Part shown: positions 49,659-60,108 of the stretch, piece after piece
Position numbering within the stretch: position 1 is the stretch's first letter
How the letters are laid out: each line of letters begins with the position of its first letter
NCBI RefSeq assembly: GCF_002261355.1
Contig: NZ_NEVU01000002.1
Coordinates: forward strand, 310,001 to 374,000
Direction: 5' to 3'
Source of the DNA: Bordetella genomosp. 12
Lineage (GTDB): Bacteria > Pseudomonadota > Gammaproteobacteria > Burkholderiales > Burkholderiaceae_B
Length of the DNA stretch: 64,000 bases
Made by a program: the position numbers and the translations under genes
Notes under the pieces: model-generated
The model's database searches: none
Seen by the model: only the letters and a program-made list of their open reading frames with translations
What the model was told of the DNA's origin: nothing

Positions 49659-50750
49659 CTAGCTACCCTGGCGCACGGCGGGCATGACCTCGGAGGCCAG
49701 GCGCGACATGGTTTCCCATTCCCAGGCGCGGTTGGGGCCCGAACCGTCCATCGAGGCCATCAGCAGACCATTGAAGGGCCCCACGTTGGCGCGGAATGCG
49801 AGCAGCTTCTCGGCCACGGTCTTGGGCGAACCATAGATGACCATGCTCTCCATGAGGCTTTCGACCGTGACACTGTCATCGGCTTGTTTGGGGTCCGACT
49901 TCATGACCGCGGTGTAATTGGCCGACTTCAGCACGCGCCACAGATAGTCGAAGTAGTAATAGTTGCTGCCCTGGGGATTCATTACGCGGTCACGGGCTTC
50001 CGCGTCGCTAGGGGCAATCAGGATATTGCGCGAGACTCGCCAGTCCAGACCCGTGGGCTTTCTGCCCGCCGCCTCGCAGCCTTCCTGATACTTCTGCCAA
50101 TGGCTCTTGACCACATACTCGGGGCAGAAATTGGCGCTCATGGGGCCGAAGCCGCGCATGGCGGCGGTCTTGACGCTGCCTGAGTACGGCGACATCGCCG
50201 TCATCGTGATTTCCGGATGCGGCCGCTGATAGGGTTTGGGCAGATAGCCCACCCCGAGCTCCGGGATCACCATTTCTTTGAGCGACAACTGCCAGTGTTT
50301 GCCCTGGATGTCATAGGGCGGATCCTGGCTCCACAGCTTGAGAATGGTGTCGATGGACTCCATCATCCGCTCGTTGCGATACTCACCATCAAGCACCTGG
50401 AACAGCTCCATGTCACTGGCCAGCCCGCCGGGGCCGATGCCGAAGATCAGGCGCCCCCGGCTCAAATGGTCGAACTGCGCCACCTCGGCGGCGACCACCG
50501 CGGGATGATGATTGGGCAGGGCGATGACGCCCGTACCGAGCTTGATCTGCTTGGTGCGGTGGATCAGCGAAGCCAGAAACATCAGCGGCGAAGAAATGGG
50601 TTCGGTCGTGCACGACATGTGCTCGCCCACCCAGAACTCATCAAAACCCAACTGGTCGGCGTAAATCACCTTGTCGGCATCCTCCTCCAGCGTCTCGGCC
50701 ATGGGCCTGGCGGCCGGATGCAAAGGCATGGCGAACATCCCTAGTTTCAT
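49659..50750 (-). CDS. LLM-class flavin-dependent monooxygenase
   Basis: This 363-residue luciferase-like monooxygenase has the fold signatures EFWVGEHMSCTTEPISSP, GTGVIALPNHHPAVVAAEVAQFDHLSRGRLIFGIGPGG and MESMVIYGSPKTVAEKLLAF. It is similar to limonene-type monooxygenases. It uses reduced flavin from the adjacent flavin reductase gene. AGGAGA precedes the ATG. The substrate is unknown; sigma-54 control and a neighbouring aldehyde dehydrogenase hint at use of an unusual carbon source. Confidence 0.9.
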   Translation of the reverse strand: MKLGMFAMPLHPAARPMAETLEEDADKVIYADQLGFDEFWVGEHMSCTTEPISSPLMFLASLIHRTKQIKLGTGVIALPNHHPAVVAAEVAQFDHLSRGRLIFGIGPGGLASDMELFQVLDGEYRNERMMESIDTILKLWSQDPPYDIQGKHWQLSLKEMVIPELGVGYLPKPYQRPHPEITMTAMSPYSGSVKTAAMRGFGPMSANFCPEYVVKSHWQKYQEGCEAAGRKPTGLDWRVSRNILIAPSDAEARDRVMNPQGSNYYYFDYLWRVLKSANYTAVMKSDPKQADDSVTVESLMESMVIYGSPKTVAEKLLAFRANVGPFNGLLMASMDGSGPNRAWEWETMSRLASEVMPAVRQGS

Positions 50751-50807
50751 GAGTTTGTCTCCTGGTTGTATCGTGCTGCGTTGGCGGCCGCAGGGCGGCC
50801 TGGGAAA

Positions 50808-51323
50808 TCAAAGGGGTTGCGGTGCCAGGCAGGCGCTGCGCCCACCCAGCCAGACCAGTGGCGCATGGGCGGCGGCGTCCTGCTCGGGCAGAATGACCTC
50901 GTGGACGCGCACGATGAACAGCGTGTGCGTCCCGTAGGGCACGGCCTGGTCGACAGCGCCGAACACCACCGCGCGGGCGTGGGGCAGCCAGGGCAGGCGT
51001 GCCGCCTCGGGGGCCGTGTCCTGCCAGTCGTGCGACATAAAACGCTGGGCCCTGAGCTCGGAGCGCGAAAACGGCAGCAGCAAATGTTCTTGCTGCTGTG
51101 CCAGAAAATTGATGCACAGCTTGCCGCTGGCCTGCACCACCGGATGCAGCCCCGCCGTGCGATTGACCGACAGCAGCATCGAAGGAGGCTCCACCGACAC
51201 CGAGATCACCGCCGACGCCGCCATCCCGTGCGGGCGCCCCTCTTCATCGCGGCTGGTCACCAGCGCGACCGTGGACGGAACATTGCGCATGGCCTCCTTC
51301 AGGCCAGGGGGTCGCTGATTCAT
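50808..51323 (-). CDS. Flavin reductase of a two-component monooxygenase
   Basis: This 171-residue FMN-binding split-barrel protein (flavin_reductase-like) has VPSTVALVTSRDEEGRPHGMAASAVISVSVEPPSMLLSVNRT, a family-defining segment. It supplies reduced flavin to the LLM monooxygenase 57 bp downstream. The ATG has GGAG upstream (GGAGACAGCA). It is the first gene after the sigma-54 promoter. Confidence 0.9.
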   Translation of the reverse strand: MNQRPPGLKEAMRNVPSTVALVTSRDEEGRPHGMAASAVISVSVEPPSMLLSVNRTAGLHPVVQASGKLCINFLAQQQEHLLLPFSRSELRAQRFMSHDWQDTAPEAARLPWLPHARAVVFGAVDQAVPYGTHTLFIVRVHEVILPEQDAAAHAPLVWLGGRSACLAPQPL

Positions 51324-51377
51324 TGCTGTCTCCGACTGTTGTCATGTCTGCCTTTGCGGCAGCTATGCGGAGAGATA

Positions 51378-51396
51378 ATGCAAGAACCATGCCAAG
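51378..51396 (-). promoter_or_regulatory. Sigma-54 (-24/-12) promoter of the monooxygenase operon
   Basis: On the minus strand the sequence is TTGGCATGGTTCTTGCAT. The invariant GG (51393-51392) and GC (51381-51380) are separated by exactly 10 nt. This matches the RpoN consensus TTGGCACG-N4-TTGCA almost perfectly. The expected start is near 51369, about 45 nt upstream of the flavin reductase ATG. Confidence 0.87.
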
Positions 51397-51436
51397 TGCC
51401 TCGCCCCACGTGGAAGCCGCGCCGCGTGGCGCGCGG

Positions 51437-51454
51437 ACTGTGTCATGACACAGT
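51437..51454. promoter_or_regulatory. Perfect 18-bp palindrome, probable activator binding site
   Basis: ACTGTGTCATGACACAGT is a perfect dyad centred about 77 bp upstream of the predicted start. This is a typical distance for an enhancer site of a sigma-54 activator. The adjacent AcoR-like regulator is the likely ligand. Confidence 0.65.
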
Positions 51455-51468
51455 GGGCGCGGGGAGGG

Positions 51469-51487
51469 AGTGTGTCAGTGCGACACT
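51469..51487. promoter_or_regulatory. Second, imperfect activator-site dyad
   Basis: AGTGT (51469-51473) and ACACT (51483-51487) form an imperfect 19-bp palindrome. It shares the TGTGTCA half-site and a GACAC arm with the perfect palindrome 32 bp away. It lies about -110 from the predicted start. Paired sites of this kind support cooperative binding. Confidence 0.5.
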
Positions 51488-51711
51488 GATGAGCCGCTGG
51501 CTGAACCGCCAACCGCTCTTGCCGCGGCAGGGGGGGCACCCGCCCCGGGCGAGCTGGCGGCGTCGGCTCCCGTGCCGCAGCGGGCCGCCACGTCGAGGGC
51601 GTGGTCTGACGGTCCTTCTTACCTGCGTATAGGTGTCAACGCCGGTTGAAAATTGACCCACTTTCGTCGGAATCGTCGGAGTAAAACTGACCCACCCCGG
51701 CGTTCAAAAAC

Positions 51712-53516
<1,805 letters not shown>

Positions 53517-53603
53517 TGCCCAGGTGGGTCAGATTTATTCCGACGCGGTGGGTCAGTATTACATCGGCGCTGACATATAGGCTCGCGTGAATCGCGTACG
53601 GCC

Positions 53604-53641
53604 AAAAAAACTCCAACCTGTGGCGTTAGGGAAAAGTTGGA
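53604..53641 (-). terminator. Putative terminator of the Zorya operon
   Basis: On the minus strand TCCAAC and GTTGGA (53641-53636 and 53617-53612) form a 6-bp stem with an 18-nt loop, followed by G and T7 (53610-53604). It lies 178 bp after the zorD stop. The stem is short, so confidence is moderate. Confidence 0.5.
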
Positions 53642-53818
53642 ATCAAATGAGCCGCAAGTTGTCATAATTGTCTGGCAGTGCATTGTTTCCGACTTCGTCA
53701 AGAAATGCCCCCTTGCGAGAATAGCTTCATCGCAAAACGTGCAAATGCCAGTTGCGACCCTCAGCCGGAGTCGCCTAGGCCAACCTCTGACCCAGGTCTC
53801 CTCCAATGTTCGAGCCGC

Positions 53819-56800
53819 TTAGTGAGTTTCCACGAGAAAGACGTTCTGCAGCACATCGTCGAACTCATGGTTCGTAATGGGGTGAGCACCGAGGAGTTCC
53901 TCCAGCCGCGGCCGCATGACGAGTTCTACTTGGTTTGCCTGGGCTTGCTCCAGGGCGCCGCGGGTGAAGGTTTGGTTGGTCACCGCGACTTTGCGAAAGC
54001 GAGTGCCTTGGAATCGAGCTTGATATCGCGCAGCACCAGCCACAACCTCTTTGACCGCATCCCAGTCGAGCTTCGCGGCTTTAGAGCTCTTGCACTGAAG
54101 AAGTTCACCGTCGCGACCTTTCACCGCTACGATATCGATGCCGCCGTCCCCGTTGCGCTTGGGCGTCACCGTTGCATCGAAACCGAGCTTTCGCCACAAC
54201 AAGCAGCAGAAGGCCTCGAAGGCGTCCCCGTCCATCCGGTCCACGTCGCCCATGGTGAGGTTTCGCTTCGGCAACGATTCTGCCGCATTGGTATCTCCGA
54301 CGAACTCAGAGAAGCTCGCGTCTTTCCCGGCTCCATTTAACATGGCAGTCAGCCCACCATCATCCAAGGTTGTGCCTGACAAACCCGCCTTGCGCTTCAG
54401 CAACTCATCCAGCCGAACTTCGAAGGTCGCAAAATCATCAGCCACTACAGTTGGACAGTAGACGAAAACGTCTCGTTCCTGGCCGATACGGAAGGCGCGG
54501 TCGGTCGCCTGCGATTCTTTTGAAGGATTCCAGGCACGGGTGAAGTGAATGACATGGTTGGCAGCGGTGACATTAAGGCCCGCGCCAGCGGCCAAGGTGG
54601 ACAAGATGATGACGTCGAATCCTTGCTTGGCGGAAAACCGGTCAAGGTAGCGCTGCCTTCCCTGCGTGTCGCCGTTAATGATGTCCGGGCGAATATCAAA
54701 CGTTTCCCTGAGACAATAGTACAAAGCGGCCTGAACCTCACGAAGCTCTGTGAATACTATTGCCTTCTCGCCTGCCGCCTTTACGTCTGTTAGGCGTTGA
54801 AGGAGCCATCCGAGCTTTGGTGAGTTTGCAATATGCGTTTTAAGTCCGGACTCGTCGACGAGGAACTTACTACCAGGCAGGCAGTAGGGCTCCGCGCATA
54901 TAGCCCTCATCAGATGCAATGCGCCGAAGGACAGTCGCGCCCGTTTTTTCCCGTTCGACTCATCTGTCGCGTCTTGGAGCTTCTTCAAGCCCCCCTTGTA
55001 GAGGATGCGCTGGTGTTCTGTGAGCGTAATCTCCAATCGGTCTTCATCGGCCAAGGAAGATTTGAACGCCAGCTCGGCTTGGTTTGCTTTTTTGTGAGCA
55101 AAGTATTTTTTGGGAAGGTCAGCCGCGATGTCGGCCTTCGTCCGGCGGAGCGTTTGCGGGCGAATCGCGGCCTGGAGCCGATTCAGAGCCGAAACCTGCT
55201 CGTCGGTCTCGCACTCGATAGGTCTACGGTAAGTCTTGCCGAATTCCTCCAGCGCGCCAAGCAAGCCCGGCTGCACCATGTCGAACAGGCACCAAAGGTC
55301 GGCCAGAGAATTCTCTACCGGCGTACCAGTGCACGCGATGCGGAAGTCGGCCTTCAACTTCTTGGTCGCCAACGTCACTAACGTGCCAGGAGTCTTTATC
55401 CGCTGCGCTTCATCGCAGATGAGGAACGCGAACCGCTGCTTGGCTAACGAGAATTCATACGAGGTCAGAACCTCGTAGGTCGTGATGATAATCTTTGCCG
55501 TCCCAATCCATCCGGGTTTGAACAGGTCGACGATGTTCTTGTCCCGAAGTTGACCGTCGATAAGGCTCAGCGGTTGCTTGCGTGTCTTTAACTCGTCGCC
55601 ATACAGTACAAGTACTTCAGGAAATGAGTCAGTGAAGAACTTGTGGGCTTCGTTGGCCCAGTTTTCCAAGAGGCTCTTCGGCGCGAGGATAATAGAAGGG
55701 GCAGCATTCGGATTGGTTTCGTAGTAGCAACCGAGTACCGATAGCAATTGCAATGTCTTGCCAAGGCCCATATCGTCGGCCAGCAGTGCGCCGCGGCACT
55801 CCGAGGGAGCCTTAGAAACTAAATGCTGGAACCAGGCGACTCCATAGAGCTGATGTTTCTTCAGCGAGACGCCCGCACGTAAACACCGGGGAAGCTGCGC
55901 CTGCCAGTCTTCGGGCAGGGCGAGCGACTCTCGGCGTTCCTCAAGGTAGTCCACTCCATGAAAGTTTGTCTTCACTAACAAAGTTTGACGCGGCGCTTTC
56001 GGTTCTCTTGACTTAGCTTCTCCGTCTCCTTTAATCCGTTCCGGCGCTTGAACCATACTCTTGAAGGTTTCGACCAGCGTGCGGGCCTGCGTGGTGGCTA
56101 TTGCAGTCGGAAGACTCTCGTTTTTCACCTCGCTGATACCCTTTGATTCTGCATCGGCGACCTGCTTGTCGAAGTCCTGGACCCACTGCTGGGTTAGCGG
56201 GACGAGCACCTGTTCCTCGTTACCCTGCAGCGTAACTTTGACCATTGGAGTCAAGTCGGACGGCAGCCACCCTTTTTCCTCCTCCCCTTCCTGCTTGTCT
56301 CGCTGAAAGACCGGCACATAAATGGGTTTGACCGAGCCAATTCCTTCGATGCGCCCACTGTAGCCGTCAAGCTCGTAGACGTCTTCGAAGTTGATGCGCT
56401 CCGCTGGCTGCGTTTGCCAGAGATGTGCCAGCTGCAGTCCCTGTTCCAGCTGCCCCGTGGACTCTGCATCGACAGTTAGATCGAATTCTTCCCAAGGGAA
56501 CCGTTCACGGTCTTGTTCCAGTGCTTCTTTTAATGCCGCTAAGAACGTTTCAAGTCCTTCAGGTGTTCTGAGATCCTTGGTTTCTGTTCTGGCGGTCCCG
56601 TCCCCAAAGTGCTCGGTAATGAGCAGGTCAACAGTATTGAGACGACCGTTCGTGGTTCTGCCCACGATACTAAAAACGGCGGCAACCGCGCCAGCCTCTG
56701 CCCGGTCAAGCAGGAACTCGTCTTCCTTGATGACTTCGTGTGCCGCATCACCGAGGAATGCGAATGGGTTATGGATGAACTTTTCGGCCTTCGCTCCCGC

Positions 56801-57682
56801 GACACGGCGCCCTGGCATCTCGCGTTTAATGACGGAGAGAACTTTATGTACTGGCTCCGAGATAACCACGCGGACTCGCCCAGCGCCACGGGTCAAGTCA
56901 TAGTGCGGTTGAACCGAATTGAATCCATCGAAGGCAGTTAGCCATCCGTCCGGAGCACCTTCGAAAGAAGGGAAGACGGTTTGAACGCGCCCAAAGGGCG
57001 TATCCTCGTTCGATGTTGGTAGGCGCAGACAGTCCGGTGTGAGAACGAACGTCGTCTCTAGATAGGTGCTTGCATAGAGGGCTCCAGCACGGTCAGCAAC
57101 GCGTCGAATACGGCCCCAGGCTAGCTCTTGCGCCTGCTGTGTTTTCTCACTGTCGGAGCGTGCCCGGAAGGCTTCCACTTCCGAGATAGTTGCCCATGCT
57201 GCGCCAGACAGGAGTTGATACTTACCACCCACTGTGGCTACCGCGCCTTCCAATTGGTCCAAGCGCACCTGTTGACTTCCGTCTGTCCATCCGGCTATAG
57301 AGACCTCGAAGTCGCTGCCCGACACAGTTCCAGAGCCATCGAGGATGGGGCGAAGGGGGCCTTGCGGCGGGAGATTAAGAAGCTGTAGCGCGCCAACGTG
57401 CTCGGCAGAACCCAGAAGCTCATAGATATCGACCCAAGGTATGGTCGCGCTTTTGCTATCGAGAACGCAGCGATTCTCTCCTGCAAGCTGTGCAAGGTAA
57501 GCTCCCAGAACCGAGTCTTCAGGCCCGGCCCGGTGGATGACCTCCAACAGCCCATCGGCGGACACGTCGACCAGCTCGTGGGAGAACTCCACACGCACGC
57601 CTTCGCGAGTCCAGGTTGTTTTGAGAGCTGGCCCACCGTTCCTGCCATTCGTGGCCCGTTTGAAGATGTCGAGGAATCCCAT
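53819..57682 (-). CDS. zorD: ZorD: SNF2 helicase with Mrr-like nuclease domain (type I Zorya)
   Basis: This 1287-residue effector has an N-terminal region of about 590 residues that I cannot assign. An SNF2/SWI2 helicase follows: Walker A ADDMGLGKT ending at residue 643, DEAQ box (CDEAQRIK) at 757-760, and motif VI QATDRAFRIGQ. A C-terminal Mrr-type restriction nuclease fold covers about 1150-1268, with E in DAFEAF, D in GDGGIDI and QCK. The ATG at 57682 is preferred because GGAGA is 5-6 nt upstream and it overlaps the zorC stop (TGATG). In Zorya the motor complex is thought to release this DNA translocase-nuclease on infecting DNA. Confidence 0.9.
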   Translation of the reverse strand: MGFLDIFKRATNGRNGGPALKTTWTREGVRVEFSHELVDVSADGLLEVIHRAGPEDSVLGAYLAQLAGENRCVLDSKSATIPWVDIYELLGSAEHVGALQLLNLPPQGPLRPILDGSGTVSGSDFEVSIAGWTDGSQQVRLDQLEGAVATVGGKYQLLSGAAWATISEVEAFRARSDSEKTQQAQELAWGRIRRVADRAGALYASTYLETTFVLTPDCLRLPTSNEDTPFGRVQTVFPSFEGAPDGWLTAFDGFNSVQPHYDLTRGAGRVRVVISEPVHKVLSVIKREMPGRRVAGAKAEKFIHNPFAFLGDAAHEVIKEDEFLLDRAEAGAVAAVFSIVGRTTNGRLNTVDLLITEHFGDGTARTETKDLRTPEGLETFLAALKEALEQDRERFPWEEFDLTVDAESTGQLEQGLQLAHLWQTQPAERINFEDVYELDGYSGRIEGIGSVKPIYVPVFQRDKQEGEEEKGWLPSDLTPMVKVTLQGNEEQVLVPLTQQWVQDFDKQVADAESKGISEVKNESLPTAIATTQARTLVETFKSMVQAPERIKGDGEAKSREPKAPRQTLLVKTNFHGVDYLEERRESLALPEDWQAQLPRCLRAGVSLKKHQLYGVAWFQHLVSKAPSECRGALLADDMGLGKTLQLLSVLGCYYETNPNAAPSIILAPKSLLENWANEAHKFFTDSFPEVLVLYGDELKTRKQPLSLIDGQLRDKNIVDLFKPGWIGTAKIIITTYEVLTSYEFSLAKQRFAFLICDEAQRIKTPGTLVTLATKKLKADFRIACTGTPVENSLADLWCLFDMVQPGLLGALEEFGKTYRRPIECETDEQVSALNRLQAAIRPQTLRRTKADIAADLPKKYFAHKKANQAELAFKSSLADEDRLEITLTEHQRILYKGGLKKLQDATDESNGKKRARLSFGALHLMRAICAEPYCLPGSKFLVDESGLKTHIANSPKLGWLLQRLTDVKAAGEKAIVFTELREVQAALYYCLRETFDIRPDIINGDTQGRQRYLDRFSAKQGFDVIILSTLAAGAGLNVTAANHVIHFTRAWNPSKESQATDRAFRIGQERDVFVYCPTVVADDFATFEVRLDELLKRKAGLSGTTLDDGGLTAMLNGAGKDASFSEFVGDTNAAESLPKRNLTMGDVDRMDGDAFEAFCCLLWRKLGFDATVTPKRNGDGGIDIVAVKGRDGELLQCKSSKAAKLDWDAVKEVVAGAARYQARFQGTRFRKVAVTNQTFTRGALEQAQANQVELVMRPRLEELLGAHPITNHEFDDVLQNVFLVETH

Positions 57683-59409
57683 CAGTTCTCCGGGTAGTAC
57701 CATGCCAACCGCGACTTAGCCCACTTGAAGCCAAGCGCCTTAAGTTCAGTTTCTAGTAACCCGCTGTGGTTTCGGTCCTCTACCCACAATCGGCCCCCCT
57801 TGGCTTCGCGACGATCGTCGATATGAGCGCCGGGAAAACGACGTACCAGGGCATTCAGGGAGGCCATATTGGGTCCATTGGCCGGCGTGGAGGTCCGACT
57901 GCCCGAGCTCGTTGAGCCGCTAGTTCGCGTCGACGCTGCGGCGCCCACGCTTGGTGGGAAGGGGGGAGGTTGACGAGGAGGCCGTTCGTCAGGCCAGATG
58001 CCGAGCTGCTGTAGCTCAGTCTCCGCTCGATCGTCCCAGCCGTCTCGATGGACAATGCGCAGAGCACACCCGACCTCTGGCCGGAAGCCCGCCGCTAAGT
58101 CAATGGTGCCGCCGTCGTAGTGTCCGGCGAGCCGTTCGAACGGCAGTCGGTCAGCTTGGTAGACGTAGCATGCGTTCGGCTTCTTACTGAACTCGATGAT
58201 GAGGTAACTGCCGATTTGCATGATGAAGGCATCCACCTCAGCCTTGCCACTCAACTTGGCGTATGCTCCCTCCTCGCGGGCGATGAGGTCGCGGATACCA
58301 GCATTTGTGCATTTCAGCGCCATGGTGTCGGAACCAAAGACCAAACGTGTCCATTGAATCTGATTAAGGTACTTAGACCAGAATGCTAAACGGCCTTCGT
58401 CGGCACTATTCCGAGCCGCCAGGATGTCGAAGAAATCCTTTAGGTTGCGCTTGTTGACCCAGTTAAGCACCATGCGCCATACAGGGTCTGGCACGCGATT
58501 CCAAGCAGGGGCAATGCCGGCAACCTTGAGTTTGGGATTTTTCCAAACCGTCGGATGACAAACGAAGTCGCTAAGATGTTCGTTCGGTGGTGTGCTTTTG
58601 CAGGCGTGATACCGGATGAGAATGGCCTCTAGCGCCTCGTCGCGGAATGCTGGTTTACTGGCGATGAGTTTGATGAGCTGCGGGACAAGCCTCTGGAATT
58701 CTGCGTCGCCAGTCGCTAATGCACATTTGACCGCACCGAGGACTAGAGTGTGCCAGAACCAGCTTGACGGTGGGATTCCGAGGTCTGCAGCGAGGCGCTC
58801 GGTTGGTTCAGTTTCTCCGCGCAGGTATGCACTGGCATATTTTTCTACCGGTTCGGTCGTGAGTACTTGAGCTTCTTTTCGCAGTACATGGACCCAGTCG
58901 GGAACCAGGTTCTCCCCGGCTTGACGGTTAATCAGAGGCCAGGTGCGCTCAAGAAAGGCTCGCAGGGATTCCCATCCGGTTCGCGTTAGCTCGTCGTTGC
59001 CAGCTTCGACGTTGAAGTTGAAGTACGAGTACAGCAACCCGTGCCAGGTCAGTCGCCACAGGTCGCCGTGCTCAGCCTCGGCTTCGTATGAGGCAAGTAG
59101 CGTCGGGAAACGCTTCGTTCCGAGCATCATCGCACCTGATTGCTCGTGGATTGGGACTGCCACGGCGCAAGCGACCAAGTCCCTTTGCCACGCATCTAAT
59201 GGCTGACCGCGAATGAATGCGCGGGCGGCGGCGTAGGCATCTTCCTTCCTAGGCCGGGCTTTGGCGTAGCCTTGGAAAAGCTGTTCGGCGTCGCGGGCGC
59301 GGTTCTCAATAAGGGCCGGTTGCCCGAACTCCCCGGTGAGTAAGCCCATGGCCACGATGGACGACGTTAGGTCTTCCCCCAATTTTTGAAGTGCAGATAC
59401 CGCTAGCAC
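57682..59409 (-). CDS. zorC: ZorC: EH-signature type protein (type I Zorya)
   Basis: This 575-residue soluble protein is at the position and has the length and pattern of ZorC, whose core is called EH_Signature (conserved Glu and His). Candidate residues lie in ADEGRLAFWSKYL (about residue 336-348), LIIEFSKKPNACYVY (403-417) and RLAGHYDGG (about 430). A Pro/Ser/Thr-rich linker (about 476-510) leads to a small C-terminal module ending LKALGFKWAKSRLAWYYPEN. The GTG start at 59409 overlaps the zorB stop by 7 bp. ZorC is proposed to bind DNA and act with ZorD. Confidence 0.82.
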   Translation of the reverse strand: MLAVSALQKLGEDLTSSIVAMGLLTGEFGQPALIENRARDAEQLFQGYAKARPRKEDAYAAARAFIRGQPLDAWQRDLVACAVAVPIHEQSGAMMLGTKRFPTLLASYEAEAEHGDLWRLTWHGLLYSYFNFNVEAGNDELTRTGWESLRAFLERTWPLINRQAGENLVPDWVHVLRKEAQVLTTEPVEKYASAYLRGETEPTERLAADLGIPPSSWFWHTLVLGAVKCALATGDAEFQRLVPQLIKLIASKPAFRDEALEAILIRYHACKSTPPNEHLSDFVCHPTVWKNPKLKVAGIAPAWNRVPDPVWRMVLNWVNKRNLKDFFDILAARNSADEGRLAFWSKYLNQIQWTRLVFGSDTMALKCTNAGIRDLIAREEGAYAKLSGKAEVDAFIMQIGSYLIIEFSKKPNACYVYQADRLPFERLAGHYDGGTIDLAAGFRPEVGCALRIVHRDGWDDRAETELQQLGIWPDERPPRQPPPFPPSVGAAASTRTSGSTSSGSRTSTPANGPNMASLNALVRRFPGAHIDDRREAKGGRLWVEDRNHSGLLETELKALGFKWAKSRLAWYYPEN

Positions 59410-60107
59410 CGGCCGAACTCCTTCCCTTTGAGAACATCGCTGGTTTCGGGAATTTCTTCATCCAAGCCCCAAAAATCGATCTTTAACTCTACGCGACGGC
59501 TTTCTGCTTTATCCTTCTTGATGGAGTTGAAGGAGTAGCCACCCACTAAAAATAACTCCTGGACTTTGCGCAGTTGTCCCGAAGTCAACGCGTCAGCCGG
59601 TCCGTTACTCTGGAACAAAGAGCAGACAACGCTGCGACTGCGGTCCAGGCTAAGCTGCAAGTTGTAGAGATAAGTGCCGTCTTCATCCGTGAATCCTTCG
59701 ACGACGACGCTTCGAATCCATCTGTGCCCGTCGGGCGACTCTTTTGCGCGTAGTAGCACGGGTACATAGTTTCGAAGGAACTGCCCGGCCGTGTTGCTGA
59801 TGGTGTAGCTGCCGCTTTCAAATCGAACTTCCTTTCCTAGATCGATTCGAAAGTTTTTCTGGTCAATGCCTACGCCAGCGCTTTTGGGGTCTGTGGCAAT
59901 CATGCGCATCACCCGTTCGATTGCGTCGCTTCGTTCTCTTGAGGCTCTTGTGGCAGCATCGATGCTTTGCGTGACGGAGACCAGCGTTACCGCCATCACG
60001 ACCAAGAACAGCACCATCAGCGCCGACATCAGGTCCGAGAAGGAAATCCAGAACGGACTTTCCCCCTCGTGTTTGGCTCCTCGCTTGAGGACGAGTCGTG
60101 AAAGCAC
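59403..60107 (-). CDS. zorB: ZorB: MotB-like stator protein with OmpA domain
   Basis: This 234-residue inner-membrane protein has one transmembrane helix (residues about 24-46), carrying the conserved ion-binding D25 in FSDLMSALMVLFLVVM. A periplasmic OmpA/MotB-like peptidoglycan-binding domain follows (VVEGFTDEDGTYLYNLQLSLDRSRSV). With ZorA it forms a proton- or ion-driven motor in the envelope. The start is GTG, with AGAGGG upstream inside zorA; the gap to zorA is 1 bp. Confidence 0.92.
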   Translation of the reverse strand: MLSRLVLKRGAKHEGESPFWISFSDLMSALMVLFLVVMAVTLVSVTQSIDAATRASRERSDAIERVMRMIATDPKSAGVGIDQKNFRIDLGKEVRFESGSYTISNTAGQFLRNYVPVLLRAKESPDGHRWIRSVVVEGFTDEDGTYLYNLQLSLDRSRSVVCSLFQSNGPADALTSGQLRKVQELFLVGGYSFNSIKKDKAESRRVELKIDFWGLDEEIPETSDVLKGKEFGRC

Positions 60108-60108
60108 G

